Positions 9,036 to 18,119 of a DNA stretch of 63,884 bases are shown here, in pieces; the stretch's first letter is position 1, and every line of letters starts with the position of its first letter. Location: the NCBI RefSeq assembly GCF_000308375.1, contig NZ_BAFQ01000023.1:1-63884 (forward strand), in the 5' to 3' direction. This stretch comes from Nocardia aobensis NBRC 100429. GTDB taxonomy: Bacteria; Actinomycetota; Actinomycetes; Mycobacteriales; Mycobacteriaceae. Position numbers and translations under genes: made by a program. The notes under the pieces are model-generated. The model ran no database searches and was not told the origin of the DNA. It was given only the letters and a program-made list of their open reading frames with translations.

Positions 9036-9153
9036 GTCGTGGTGCGGACCGGGCGGTTTGCTGAGGAAACGCCATGAGGTCGAAAGCTCCGCACGGCACC
9101 ACAGTGTGCGTTACTTTAAGTAGCAGTTGTGGTGGGTCGACGGAGGTGGGGAG

Positions 9154-10113
9154 ATGCGGCGTTCACTCGTTGCTGCGGTTGTGCTGACAGTCGGGCTGGG
9201 CGTCTTCGGTCCCTGGATGGGCCCACAGCCACGCGCATCGGCGGCGCGGGTGGTCGGAGAAAACGATATGAGCCCGACCCGGACGGCGCTGTTCATCGAC
9301 TCGCCAGCCATGGGACGCACCATTCAGGTCCAGGTCCTGCATCCGGCCGGCGGGGGTGCGCGGCCCTCGTACTATCTGCTCGACGGGCTCGATCCCGGTG
9401 TGCAGCAGAGCACCTGGACCAACGCCACGGATGCCGAACCCTTCTTCCACGGTAAGAACGTCAATGTCGTCCTGCCGATCGGCGGGCAGGCGAGCTACTA
9501 CACCGACTGGCAGCGCGACGATCCGCATTTCGGCCGCTACCGGTGGGAGACGTTCCTGACGCGCGAACTTCCGCCGATCATCGACGCCACCTTCTCCGGC
9601 AACGGCGTGAACGCGATCGGCGGCCTGTCGATGGGCGGAATCGCGGCGTTCGTTCTGGCCGTTCGCCATCCGGAGCTGTACGAGGCGGTGGCGGGCTACA
9701 GTGCGTGCCCGGATCTGGGTATCGCGCAGGGGGCGATCATGTTCTCGATCGCCAACCGCGGCGGCAATCCGTTCGATATGTGGGGTGCGCCGGGAAGTCC
9801 GGAGTGGGGTGCCCACGATCCGGCGCTGCTGGCGGATCGGCTGCGCGGCAAGACTCTCTACCTGTCCACCGGCACCGGTATCCCCGGTCCGCACGAGACC
9901 GAGATCAAACCGCAGCTGCCGGAGAACATCGTCCTGGGCGGGCCGATCGAGGCCGGCGTGGACGTCTGTGTCACCGCCTTCGAACAGCGACTGCGCGGTA
10001 TGCGAATTCCGGCCCGGGTCGATCACAGCCCGGTCGGGACACATTCGTGGTCGTACTGGCAGGACTATCTGCACGCGTCCTGGCCGACCGTCGGCGCGGC
10101 GATCGGAGCCTGA
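9154..10113 (+). CDS. Secreted antigen-85/mycolyltransferase-like esterase
   Basis: 319 residues with a signal peptide (MRRSLVAAVVLTVGLGV, likely cleaved before about residue 35). It has an alpha/beta hydrolase fold of the esterase D/Ag85 family: oxyanion-region YYLLDGLD, nucleophile elbow GLSMGG, and catalytic His in GTHSWSYWQDYL near the C-terminus. In mycolic-acid bacteria these enzymes move mycolyl chains between trehalose monomycolate and cell-wall arabinogalactan or trehalose. Whether this one is a mycolyltransferase or a simple esterase is uncertain. A GGAGG-rich ribosome site precedes the chosen ATG; the in-frame GTG at 9127 would break the signal peptide. A strong hairpin follows. 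Confidence 0.85.
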   Translation: MRRSLVAAVVLTVGLGVFGPWMGPQPRASAARVVGENDMSPTRTALFIDSPAMGRTIQVQVLHPAGGGARPSYYLLDGLDPGVQQSTWTNATDAEPFFHGKNVNVVLPIGGQASYYTDWQRDDPHFGRYRWETFLTRELPPIIDATFSGNGVNAIGGLSMGGIAAFVLAVRHPELYEAVAGYSACPDLGIAQGAIMFSIANRGGNPFDMWGAPGSPEWGAHDPALLADRLRGKTLYLSTGTGIPGPHETEIKPQLPENIVLGGPIEAGVDVCVTAFEQRLRGMRIPARVDHSPVGTHSWSYWQDYLHASWPTVGAAIGA

Positions 10114-10131
10114 TCGCCGGCTGTCCGATCG

Positions 10132-10155
10132 GCGCGGGCCCGGGACGGCCCGCGC
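10132..10155. terminator. Hairpin between convergent genes
   Basis: A perfect 9-bp stem, arms GCGCGGGCC and GGCCCGCGC, with 6-nt loop, lies between the esterase stop and the stop of the DUF397 gene. It probably serves both. Confidence 0.6.
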
Positions 10156-10179
10156 GACCGGATTCCCTCAGGGCTCGGT

Positions 10180-10419
10180 TCAGTGCGGCTGGGCGCCCGG
10201 GCGGTTGAATTCGCCGTCCTTGGCGCCGGCGACGAAGGCCCGCCACTCGCCGGGAGTGAAGATCAGCGCCGGCCCATCCGGATTCTTGGCATCGCGCAGC
10301 CCGATATTGCCGCTGGCCAGGAAAGCCACCTCGACACCGCCCTCCCCGTCGCCGCTGCGCTGCCAGACCGCCCCGGGCTCGATCTCGCGATTCTTCGCTT
10401 CCAACCTGTGCTCCTGCAT
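10180..10419 (-). CDS. DUF397 protein
   Basis: 79 residues with the DUF397 pattern: W-x-x-S near the start (AVWQRSGDGEGG), V-E-V-A, R-D-x-K (LRDAKNPDGPAL) and a terminal W-x-x-F-V-x-x-x-K-D-G-E-F. In actinobacteria these small proteins usually sit beside an XRE-type regulator, as in the BldB/WhiJ-like pairs of Streptomyces. No such partner is adjacent here. Function unknown. Confidence 0.85.
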   Translation of the reverse strand: MQEHRLEAKNREIEPGAVWQRSGDGEGGVEVAFLASGNIGLRDAKNPDGPALIFTPGEWRAFVAGAKDGEFNRPGAQPH

Positions 10420-10714
10420 CGATGTGATCGCCCGCCGGAATCCGCCGGGCGCTGCCGTCCCCGAGCGTAGGCGGTCGCAAGCCGCCGCACCGGCGTCGTT
10501 TCCGAATCCGCGCGTACGGGCATGGCCGGAATCACACCGATATGCCGACCTGCGGAATGTGGCATTCGTCCACCCGTCCCGGCAACACCGCTGGTTTACG
10601 CCGCAACCTGATCGGAAACCCCATGCACTGTGGCAGTTGGATGGCGTCGACTGGTCAAGAGACCGAGAGGGCGTGCCCTGCCGCACTGAAGGGACGACAA
10701 GGATGGAGCACCGC

Positions 10715-10927
10715 ATGGCACCCGTCTTCGACAGTTGCGCGGTGGTGCCCCGGCACCTCACCGTCGAGCAGGCACACAACATCCTGCACAGTCACAGCAG
10801 CTGTCCCACCGACCAATGCCCGCGCCGCAAAGCCGCACTGTTCTTCCTGATGGAATCTCGTCGTTCGGCCCGCGGCAACGGGCGTGACCTGCGTCGGCCT
10901 GCACCGCGGACCACCGGCCTGGGGTAG
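10715..10927 (+). CDS. Small Cys-containing actinobacterial protein, unknown function
   Basis: About 70 residues. The N-terminal half (APVFDSCAVVPRHLTVEQA, then a histidine and a CPTDQCPRRKAAL motif) resembles a short protein family seen in Nocardia and relatives. Spacing of the two cysteines (C-x4-C-P-R-R-K) suggests a metal or redox site, but this is unproven. The chosen ATG has GGAG 7 nt upstream; an ATG 12 nt earlier is possible. The basic C-terminal tail (RRSARGNGRDLRRPAPR) is not conserved-looking. About 290 bp upstream up to the DUF397 start contain no other gene that I can see. Confidence 0.55.
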   Translation: MAPVFDSCAVVPRHLTVEQAHNILHSHSSCPTDQCPRRKAALFFLMESRRSARGNGRDLRRPAPRTTGLG

Positions 10928-11026
10928 CGCGGACCGAGTTCGCGCCCCCGTGCTCGCCGATCTGCTCGTGTCGGCGGGCGTGGGGGTGCGCGCCCGGACC
11001 GGGCCACCGCGATTACGGTGGTCACC

Positions 11027-13204
11027 ATGGCTCTCGACAGTGGTACCGGAACCATCCAGAACGCCGGCGACGACGCGGCGGCGGTAACCCCGCCGGTGGC
11101 CAAGAAGGTCCCGGCCGAACGCACCCATCACGGTGACACCTTCGTCGATTTCTACGAATGGCTGCGGGACAAGGACGATCCCGAGGTCATCGCCCATCTC
11201 GAGGCCGAGAACGCCTACACCGACGCCCAGACCGCCCACCTGGCCCCGCTGCGCGCGCGGATCTTCGACGAGATCAAATCGCGCACCCAGGAGACCGATA
11301 TGTCGGTTCCGGCGCGGCTGGGCGACTACTGGTACTACTCGCGCAGTTTCGAAGGCAAGCAGTACGGCGTGCACTGCCGCTGCCCGATCGCCGACCGCGA
11401 CGACTGGACTCCGCCGCAACTCGAGGTAGACATCGAGATCCCCGGCGAGGAGATTCTGCTCGACAGCAACGTGCTGGCCGAGGGGCACGACTTCTTCGCC
11501 CTGGGCGCCTATTCGATCAGCCACGACGGCACCCTGCTGGCCTATTCCACCGACACGGTCGGCGACGAGCGATATGTGCTGCGGTTCAAGGATCTCCGCA
11601 GCGGCGAACTGCTCGGCGACGAGATCCCCGGCACCGCGCCGGGGGCGACCTGGTCACTGGACGGAACCCACGTCTTCTACCAGACCGTCGACGAATCCTG
11701 GCGGCCCGACACCGTGTGGCGCCACCGCCTCGGCACCGCGAAGACCGACGACGTCACGGTGTTCCACGAGCCCGACGAGCGCTACTGGGTCAGCATCGGC
11801 GCCACCCGGTCCGAGAAGTACCTGATGATCTGGGTCGGGTCGAAGATCACCACCGAGGGCTGGATTCTCGAATCCGACGATCCGGAGGGCGAGTTCCGGG
11901 TGCTGCTGCCGCGCCGCGAGGGCGTGGAGTATTCGGCCGAACACGCGGTGATCGGCGGGCAGGACCGGCTGCTCATCCTGCACAACGATGTGGTCGACGG
12001 CGTGAAGGCCGAGAATTTCGTCCTCACCGAGGCCCCGGTGGACGATCCGGCGGCGATGACCATGCTCATCGGCCATCGCGACGATGTGCGGCTCGAGGAC
12101 GTCGACTGCTTCCGCGATCACCTCGTGCTCTCGTATCGGCGCGAGGCGCTGCCGCGAGTCGCGGTGTGGCCGTTGACTTCCGAAGGCTACGGCGAACTGC
12201 GCGAACTGGAATTCGGTCTGGAACTGTTCTCCGCCGGCGTGGGCTCCAACCCGGAATGGGCGCAGCCGACGCTGCGGCTGGGCGTGACCTCGTTCATCAC
12301 CCCGATGCAGGTCTTCGACTATGTGCCCGCCACCGGTGAGCTGATGCTGCGCAAGCAGCAGCAGGTACTCGGCGGCTACGACCCGGACGACTATGTGCAG
12401 CACCGGGATTGGGCGACCGCGGCGGACGGCACCCGGATTCCGATCTCGGTGGTGCGCCGCCGCGACAGTGAGGGTTCCGGTCCGAAACCGTTGCTGCTCT
12501 ACGGATACGGCTCCTACGAGGCCAGTATCGACCCCGGTTTCTCGGTGTCGCGGCTGTCGCTGCTCGACCGCGGCATGGTGTTCGCGGTCGCCCATGTGCG
12601 CGGCGGTGGTGAGATGGGCCGGCTGTGGTACGAGAACGGCAAGACGCTCACCAAGAAGAACACCTTCACCGATTTCGTCTCCTGCGCCCGCCATCTCGTC
12701 GACACCGCCGTCACCACGCCGCAGGTGCTGGTGGCCGACGGTGGCAGTGCCGGTGGGCTGCTGATGGGCGCGGTGGCCAATCTGGCTCCCGAACTGTTCG
12801 CGGGCATCCTCGCCAACGTGCCGTTCGTGGATCCACTCACCTCGATCCTGGACCCGTCGCTGCCGCTGACGGTCATCGAATGGGACGAGTGGGGCAATCC
12901 GCTGGAGGATCCGCAGGTCTACGCCTATATGAAGTCCTATTCGCCGTACGAGAACGTGGCGGCCGTGGACTATCCGGCGATCCTGGCGATCACCAGCATC
13001 AACGACACCCGCGTGCTCTACGTCGAGCCCGCGAAGTGGGTCGCCGCGCTGCGGGCCACGAAAACCGGCGATGCCCAGCTCCTGCTGAAGACGGAGATGA
13101 GCGCCGGGCACGGTGGCGTCAGCGGCCGCTACGAGAAGTGGAAGGAAGTCGCCTTCGAATACGCCTGGGTGCTCGACCGGGTCGGTCTCGGCGAGGTCGG
13201 CTGA
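11027..13204 (+). CDS. ptrB: Oligopeptidase B (S9 prolyl oligopeptidase family)
   Basis: 725 residues: an N-terminal seven-bladed propeller (about 75-420) that filters substrates by size, and a C-terminal alpha/beta hydrolase domain. The catalytic triad is visible: serine in GGSAGG, aspartate in SINDTRVLY and histidine in SAGHGGVSGRY. It cleaves short peptides after Arg or Lys in the cytosol. The start could also be the GTG three codons earlier (11018). M. tuberculosis, as I recall, has this gene split in two (ptrBa/ptrBb); here it is a single intact frame. Confidence 0.95.
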   Translation: MALDSGTGTIQNAGDDAAAVTPPVAKKVPAERTHHGDTFVDFYEWLRDKDDPEVIAHLEAENAYTDAQTAHLAPLRARIFDEIKSRTQETDMSVPARLGDYWYYSRSFEGKQYGVHCRCPIADRDDWTPPQLEVDIEIPGEEILLDSNVLAEGHDFFALGAYSISHDGTLLAYSTDTVGDERYVLRFKDLRSGELLGDEIPGTAPGATWSLDGTHVFYQTVDESWRPDTVWRHRLGTAKTDDVTVFHEPDERYWVSIGATRSEKYLMIWVGSKITTEGWILESDDPEGEFRVLLPRREGVEYSAEHAVIGGQDRLLILHNDVVDGVKAENFVLTEAPVDDPAAMTMLIGHRDDVRLEDVDCFRDHLVLSYRREALPRVAVWPLTSEGYGELRELEFGLELFSAGVGSNPEWAQPTLRLGVTSFITPMQVFDYVPATGELMLRKQQQVLGGYDPDDYVQHRDWATAADGTRIPISVVRRRDSEGSGPKPLLLYGYGSYEASIDPGFSVSRLSLLDRGMVFAVAHVRGGGEMGRLWYENGKTLTKKNTFTDFVSCARHLVDTAVTTPQVLVADGGSAGGLLMGAVANLAPELFAGILANVPFVDPLTSILDPSLPLTVIEWDEWGNPLEDPQVYAYMKSYSPYENVAAVDYPAILAITSINDTRVLYVEPAKWVAALRATKTGDAQLLLKTEMSAGHGGVSGRYEKWKEVAFEYAWVLDRVGLGEVG

Positions 13205-13310
13205 GGACAGGTTTCGGCCGGACCGTGCGGCCGGGTGCCCGCGCCGGGAATTCGTCGGGGCGTCACTTCGGCTGCACGGGGCCGACACCTGCCGCGCGCA
13301 CAGTGGAGGC

Positions 13311-14030
13311 ATGAGCGGCAACGACCGGGGGTTCGGGCAGCTGATCGTCTCGGTGTCGGGTATTCGCGACACCACACTGGACCAGGCTCGTGCCTTCGCG
13401 GCCGAGATGGACGGCCGCGGGGTACGGCTGTCGCTGCTGGTGGCGCCGCGGTTGAAGGGGAAATACCGGCTCACCGAGGATCCGCGCACCCAGCAGTGGC
13501 TGCGGGATCGGCGTGCCGCGGGCGACGCGATCGTGCTGCACGGCTACGACCAGGCCGCGACCAAACGTCGCCGCGCCGAATTCGCCGCGCTGCCCACCCA
13601 CGAGGCGCGCCTGCGCCTGACCGCCGCCGATCGGGTGATGGAGCAGATCGGCCTGCGCACCCGGCTGTTCGCGGCACCGCGCTGGACGGCCTCCGAGGGC
13701 GCCGTCGCAGCCCTGCCCGAGGTCGGCTTCCGGCTGGCGCTGGGGTTGACCGCCATCCACGATCTGGAACGGGACACGACGCAACGCTGCTGGGTGCACG
13801 GCGTCGGTGAGGGTTTCCGGGCCGAACCGTGGTGGTGCCACGCACTGATCATGAGCGCGGCCCGCATCGCGCGGCGCGGCGGAACGCTGCGGCTGGCCGT
13901 CTCCGCCGCGCAACTGTCCCGGCCCGGACCGCACCAGGCCATGCTGGACGCGGTCGATCTGGCGTTGTTCCACGAAGCGGTTCCGGATGTCTACCGGTGG
14001 GAACCGTACGCCATGCCGCACGCGGCGTGA
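13311..14030 (+). CDS. DUF2334 polysaccharide-deacetylase-like protein
   Basis: 239 residues. VSVSGIRDTT opens the first strand, followed by LSLLVAPR and GDAIVLHGYDQ, the DUF2334 version of the NodB deacetylase barrel. The usual metal-binding D-D pair is reduced: the first strand has RD and the second motif has HGYD. Near the end W-W-C-H-A and L-F-H-E-A-V could contribute ligands. No signal peptide. GTGGAGGC lies 1-8 nt before the ATG. Role unknown; possible sugar or lipid deacetylation in the cytosol. Convergent with gadB with only 12 bp between stops. Confidence 0.8.
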   Translation: MSGNDRGFGQLIVSVSGIRDTTLDQARAFAAEMDGRGVRLSLLVAPRLKGKYRLTEDPRTQQWLRDRRAAGDAIVLHGYDQAATKRRRAEFAALPTHEARLRLTAADRVMEQIGLRTRLFAAPRWTASEGAVAALPEVGFRLALGLTAIHDLERDTTQRCWVHGVGEGFRAEPWWCHALIMSAARIARRGGTLRLAVSAAQLSRPGPHQAMLDAVDLALFHEAVPDVYRWEPYAMPHAA

Positions 14031-14042
14031 GCAGGCTCCATC

Positions 14043-15488
14043 TCAGCGGACGTCGGCCTGGTCCTCGCCGGCCGCGCGCCGCATGTCCTGCACTTCGGTG
14101 ACGATCGCCTCGTCCGACACGACGGCGGTGGCGTCGTGGGTGAAGCCGCCCGCCTCCCTACGGGTGAGTGAGGTGGACAGCGGATGCTTCTTCAGCTGGT
14201 CGACGCAGCGGTCGATATCGGCCAGCAGCAGATCGGCCATATCGTGGGTGAAGCCGTGCCGGACGACCGCGCGCATGATCGTCTCGTCCTGCCGGTCGGC
14301 GGGGAGCGGATAGGCGGCGATCAGCCAGCCGCGCGAGCGCAGCCGTTCCGACAGGTCGTACAGATTGAAGCCGGGATCCTCGCGCAGCCGCCACGACACC
14401 GCGCTGATGCCCCGGGTGGGGGTGCCGTCGTGGATCGTCTCGAACATCCCCGTCTCGGTGAGTCCGTGGGCCAGATGTTCGGCGACGCGGTAGATCGCCG
14501 ACTGCAGCCGGGTGTAACCCGTGCGGCCGAGCCGGATGAAGTCGTAGTACTGGGTGATCGCCTGGCCGCCGGGACGGGAGAAGTTCAGATTGAAGGTGGC
14601 CATACTGCCGCCGAGGTAGTCGACGTTGAACACGAGTTCGTCCGGGAGGTCGGCGGCCGTGCGCCAGAGCGCCCAGCCTGCGCCCAGCGGGGCCAGGCCG
14701 GTCTTGTGCCCGGAGGCGTTGATCGACTTCACCCGCGCCAGCCGGAAGTCCCACACCAGATCCGGCGCGGTGAACGGGGCGAGGAATCCACCGCTGGCGG
14801 CATCGACGTGCAGCGGGATGTCCAGGCCGGTGCGGTCCTCCAGATCGTCGAGGGCCGCGCTCATCGCGGCGACGTCCTCGAACAGTCCGGTGAAGGTCTG
14901 TCCCATCGTCGCGACGACCATGATCGTATTCGAATCACAGTGTGCGGCAATGTCATCCGGCTCCAGCGTGTACCAGTTCCCGCGCAGCGGCACCTGCCGG
15001 ATCTCGACGTCGAAATATCGCGCGAACTTCTCCCAGCACACCTGCACCGGGCCGCAGACGAAATTGGGGATGCCCTGGCCGCCGTTCTTACGCCAGCGCG
15101 TCTTCGCGGCGAGCCCGCCGAGCATCGCCGCCTCACTGGACCCGGTGGTGGAGGTGCCGCGCGTCGAACCGGGATCGGGGCAGTGCCACAGGTCGGCCAC
15201 CATGCGCACGCACCGGCGCTCGAGTTCGGCGGTCTGCGGATATTCGTCCTTGTCGACGATGTTCTTCGCCAGGCTCTGCGCCATCAGCCGCCGGGCATTG
15301 TCGTCGATCCAGGTGGTGCAGAAGGTGGCCAGATTCATCCGCGACACGCCGTCGAGCATCAGCTCGTCGTGCACGATCTGATAGGCCTCCGGGCCCGGCA
15401 TCTCGCGGTGCGGAAAGTGGTGTTTGGGTGCGCCGCGATCCAGATCGGGCATCGCGAACAGGTCGTCGGATTCCGATGATGCAGACAT
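14043..15488 (-). CDS. gadB: Glutamate decarboxylase
   Basis: 481 residues, PLP enzyme converting glutamate to GABA and CO2. The PLP lysine is in SINASGHKTG, where GADs usually have HKYG or HKFG. The substrate region TTGSSEAAMLGGLA and HVDAASGGF (Asp contacting the pyridine ring) are intact. Decarboxylation consumes a proton, so the enzyme often serves acid resistance. No gadC-type antiporter lies beside it, so GABA metabolism is the alternative. The start is at the ATG after GGAGAGG. Divergent from the M20 gene with 162 bp between. Confidence 0.93.
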   Translation of the reverse strand: MSASSESDDLFAMPDLDRGAPKHHFPHREMPGPEAYQIVHDELMLDGVSRMNLATFCTTWIDDNARRLMAQSLAKNIVDKDEYPQTAELERRCVRMVADLWHCPDPGSTRGTSTTGSSEAAMLGGLAAKTRWRKNGGQGIPNFVCGPVQVCWEKFARYFDVEIRQVPLRGNWYTLEPDDIAAHCDSNTIMVVATMGQTFTGLFEDVAAMSAALDDLEDRTGLDIPLHVDAASGGFLAPFTAPDLVWDFRLARVKSINASGHKTGLAPLGAGWALWRTAADLPDELVFNVDYLGGSMATFNLNFSRPGGQAITQYYDFIRLGRTGYTRLQSAIYRVAEHLAHGLTETGMFETIHDGTPTRGISAVSWRLREDPGFNLYDLSERLRSRGWLIAAYPLPADRQDETIMRAVVRHGFTHDMADLLLADIDRCVDQLKKHPLSTSLTRREAGGFTHDATAVVSDEAIVTEVQDMRRAAGEDQADVR

Positions 15489-15638
15489 CTCGTCCTCTCC
15501 GGTGGTCGGATCGCGGTCGAGCTCTCTCTCATCATGCCCCGCCGCGGTAGCGGGACGGTCGCGTACGCGAGGGACAAATCGGGCGAATTCCGGCCCGTGC
15601 CGCGCCCGGCGCCGATGCCGTCGATCCCGGAAGGGGGA

Positions 15639-15644
15639 TAGGTT
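15639..15644 (+). promoter_or_regulatory. -10 box of the M20 peptidase gene
   Basis: TAGGTT lies 6 nt before the ATG at 15651 without a ribosome site, consistent with leaderless expression. Confidence 0.5.
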
Positions 15645-15650
15645 GGGTAT

Positions 15651-17021
15651 ATGACCGACGAATCTCGGACGGCGGCCCTGCGCGAACAGGTGCGCGCCTT
15701 GATGCCGCAGGCGAAAGCCGATCTGGCCCAGTTGGTTTCGTATCGGTCCGTGGCCGATGCCCGGCAGTTTCCGCCGGAGGAATGTCATCGGGCGGCGCGA
15801 TGGGTCGCCGACGCCTTCGCCGACCTCGGTTTCACCGACGTCGGCCTGCACGAGACGCCCGACGGTAGCGAGGCCGTCGTGGCCCGGTATCCGGCTCCGC
15901 CCGGCGCTCCCACGGTGCTGCTGTACAGCCACTACGACGTGCAGCCGCCGGTGGACGAGGCCGCCTGGGAGACGCCGGTGTGGGAGCTCACCGAGCGCGA
16001 CGGCCGCTGGTACGGGCGCGGCGCGGCCGACTGCAAGGGCAATATCGTCGTCCACCTGACCGCCCTGCGGGCGTTGCGGAACACGCTGGGGGACAAGGGT
16101 TATCCGGTCGGCATCACGCTGGTCTGCGAGGGCTCCGAGGAGCAGGGCACCGGCGGTCTGGAGGAATTCGTTCCGCGGCACGCGGACCTGCTGCGCGCCG
16201 ACGCACTGCTGATCGGTGACTGCGGTAATTTCGCGGCGGGCGTCCCGACCTTCACCCAGACCCTGCGCGGAAACGTGAACGTGCTCGTCACCGTCGAAAC
16301 CCTCTCCGGCCCTCTACATTCCGGCATGTTCGGCGGGGCCGCTCCGGATGCCGTCGCCGCCCTGATCCACCTACTCGCGACGCTGCGGGACGAACACGGG
16401 AACACCACGGTGGACGGGTTGGCGGCCGATCAGGTCTGGGACGGCGCGCAGTATCCGGTCGAGCAGTTCCGGGTCGACGCCGGCATCCTCGACGGGGTGC
16501 AGGTGCTGGGCAGCGGCAGTATCTCGGACATGCTCTGGGCGCGCCCGGCCCTGACCGTACTGGGCATCGATGTGCCGCCGGTGGTGGGATCGGCGGCGGC
16601 CGTCCAGCCGAGCGCGCGGGCCCGATTGAATCTGCGGATCCCGCCCGGCGTCGATCCGGCTCCGGCATTGAAAGCCCTTACCGCGCATCTGGAATCGCAT
16701 ACGCCATGGGGTGCGCGGGTGCGGGTCGAGACCGAGGGCACCGGTGCGCCGTTCCGGTCCGGGACCGGCGGCCCGGCGCGGCTGGCGATGGAGGACGCCT
16801 TCGCCGCCGCCTACGGCCGCACCGCCACCACGCAGGGGCAGGGCGGTTCGATTCCGCTGTGCAACGTCTTCGCCGAGACCTATCCCGACGCCGAGATCAT
16901 GCTGCTCGGCGTCGAGGAGCCGAAATGCCTCATCCACGCCCCGAACGAGAGCGTCGATCCCAGCGAGATCGAGCACGTGGCGCTGGCGGAGGCATTGTTC
17001 CTGTCCTCGTATACGCGGTGA
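15651..17021 (+). CDS. M20-family dipeptidase
   Basis: 456 residues, cytosolic zinc metallopeptidase of the M20C-like dipeptidase group. Metal ligands: His and Asp in SHYDVQPP, the bridging Asp in GRGAADCKGN, catalytic glutamates in CEGSEEQGTGG, Asp in IGDCGNF and the last His in KCLIHAPNES. The lid/dimerisation domain occupies about residues 200-330, with the conserved HSGMFGG. It may cleave dipeptides or N-acyl amino acids. It shares no operon; the stop is 25 bp from the stop of the convergent MBL gene. Confidence 0.92.
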   Translation: MTDESRTAALREQVRALMPQAKADLAQLVSYRSVADARQFPPEECHRAARWVADAFADLGFTDVGLHETPDGSEAVVARYPAPPGAPTVLLYSHYDVQPPVDEAAWETPVWELTERDGRWYGRGAADCKGNIVVHLTALRALRNTLGDKGYPVGITLVCEGSEEQGTGGLEEFVPRHADLLRADALLIGDCGNFAAGVPTFTQTLRGNVNVLVTVETLSGPLHSGMFGGAAPDAVAALIHLLATLRDEHGNTTVDGLAADQVWDGAQYPVEQFRVDAGILDGVQVLGSGSISDMLWARPALTVLGIDVPPVVGSAAAVQPSARARLNLRIPPGVDPAPALKALTAHLESHTPWGARVRVETEGTGAPFRSGTGGPARLAMEDAFAAAYGRTATTQGQGGSIPLCNVFAETYPDAEIMLLGVEEPKCLIHAPNESVDPSEIEHVALAEALFLSSYTR

Positions 17022-17046
17022 GGGGTTCGAGGACCGGAGGCGCCCG

Positions 17047-17691
17047 CTAGAAGGTCTTGTTGTCCTCCGGCTCGATGAGCGCGAATTCGGTGTCGGCCGG
17101 GCGCATTTCGGACAGGCGGCCGAAGTAGATGCCCTGTGCCTCCGGCGCGATGATGCCGTAGTGGATGGGGACGGCGGTGCGCGGCGCCACGGCGCGCAGA
17201 TAGTCCACCGCCTCGCTGATCTTCATCCACGGCGCGACCGCCGGCACCGCCAACACTCCGACCGATACCGGCGGCACCCACAGCGAATCGCCCGGGTGGA
17301 CGAACTGTGCCGGATCGTCGGCGGTGCCGAGCTGGAAGACGGTGTTGTCGACGACCGGCAGCTCCGGATGGATCACCGCGTGCTTGCCGCCGCCCCCGGT
17401 GATCTGCAGATCGCCGATGGTGACGATATTGCCCGCGTGTACGGCCTGCCACGGTTCACCGCGCTGCTGTGCGGTTTGCGGATCGCTGAGCAGGCGGGCG
17501 CTCGGATTCGCGTCGACCAGGGCCTCGATCCGGTTGGGATCGATGTGGTCGGGATGCTGATGGGTGATAGCGATCGCGTCGAGACCCGTGATGCCTTCGA
17601 AGCCGTGCGAGAAAGTGCCCGGATCGAACAGGATCTTCGTGCCGTTCAATTCGACGAGGACGCAGGAATGACCGAAGTGGGCGATGCGCAT
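17047..17691 (-). CDS. UlaG-like metallo-beta-lactamase-fold hydrolase
   Basis: 214 residues. It opens with MRIAHFGHSCVLVELNGTKI and the metal motif THQHPDHID (HxHxDH), with further His in KHAVIHPE and VPIHYG. This is the small beta-lactamase_2/UlaG group, often acting on phosphodiesters or lactones; the substrate is unknown. It faces purS divergently, as I recall for Rv0786c and the purS/purQ pair. Confidence 0.88.
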   Translation of the reverse strand: MRIAHFGHSCVLVELNGTKILFDPGTFSHGFEGITGLDAIAITHQHPDHIDPNRIEALVDANPSARLLSDPQTAQQRGEPWQAVHAGNIVTIGDLQITGGGGKHAVIHPELPVVDNTVFQLGTADDPAQFVHPGDSLWVPPVSVGVLAVPAVAPWMKISEAVDYLRAVAPRTAVPIHYGIIAPEAQGIYFGRLSEMRPADTEFALIEPEDNKTF

Positions 17692-17839
17692 GGATTCACG
17701 CTATATCCCCCGGCCGCAGCGTGGGCCGAGGCGGGCAGCATGCGTAACCACGGAGGGCCGCACGGAGGCCGGCCGACAGGCGCTGTGACGTCCCTCGCAG
17801 GGGCCGCGGCCCGGCGCGGCGCCCGGGAGTAGCCCCGAT

Positions 17840-17845
17840 TAAGCT
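17840..17845 (+). promoter_or_regulatory. Possible -10 box of purSQ
   Basis: TAAGCT lies about 26 nt before the purS ribosome site. The same bases form the left arm of an imperfect hairpin (17841-17870) ending next to GAGGAG. If the box is used, the hairpin would only be partly transcribed. Confidence 0.4.
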
Positions 17846-17882
17846 GTTGTGGTAATCCCCCCACCAGCTTGAGGAGCAACGC

Positions 17883-18119
17883 GTGGCACGAGTTGTGGTC
17901 GAGGTGATGCCGAAGGCCGAGATCCTGGATCCCCAGGGTCAGGCCATTGCCGGCGCGCTCGGACGCCTGGGTTTCCCGGGTGTGTCGGATGTGCGGCAGG
18001 GCAAGCGGTTCGAGCTCGACATCGACGACAGCGTCAGCGATGCCGAGCTCGAGAAGATCGCCGAGGCCCTGCTCGCCAACACGGTGATCGAGGACTGGAA
18101 AGTGGTGCGGCTGCCGTGA
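17883..18119 (+). CDS. purS: FGAM synthase subunit PurS
   Basis: 78 residues. A small alpha/beta protein ([20 protein letters not shown] opening, [11 protein letters not shown] middle) that bridges PurQ and PurL in the three-part FGAM synthase. GAGGAG sits 6 nt before the GTG. The stop shares four bases with the purQ start (GTGA), indicating translational coupling. Confidence 0.95.
   Translation: MARVVVEVMPKAEILDPQGQAIAGALGRLGFPGVSDVRQGKRFELDIDDSVSDAELEKIAEALLANTVIEDWKVVRLP

Noticed and set aside
11654..13489. 611-codon minus-strand frame across ptrB
   Set aside because: Antisense shadow of ptrB and the DUF2334 gene; no recognisable protein and no start signals.
17841..17870. Hairpin ending at the purS ribosome site, possibly a riboswitch element
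   Set aside because: Only 10 pairs with a bulge, and the likely -10 box lies within its left arm, so much of it may not be transcribed.
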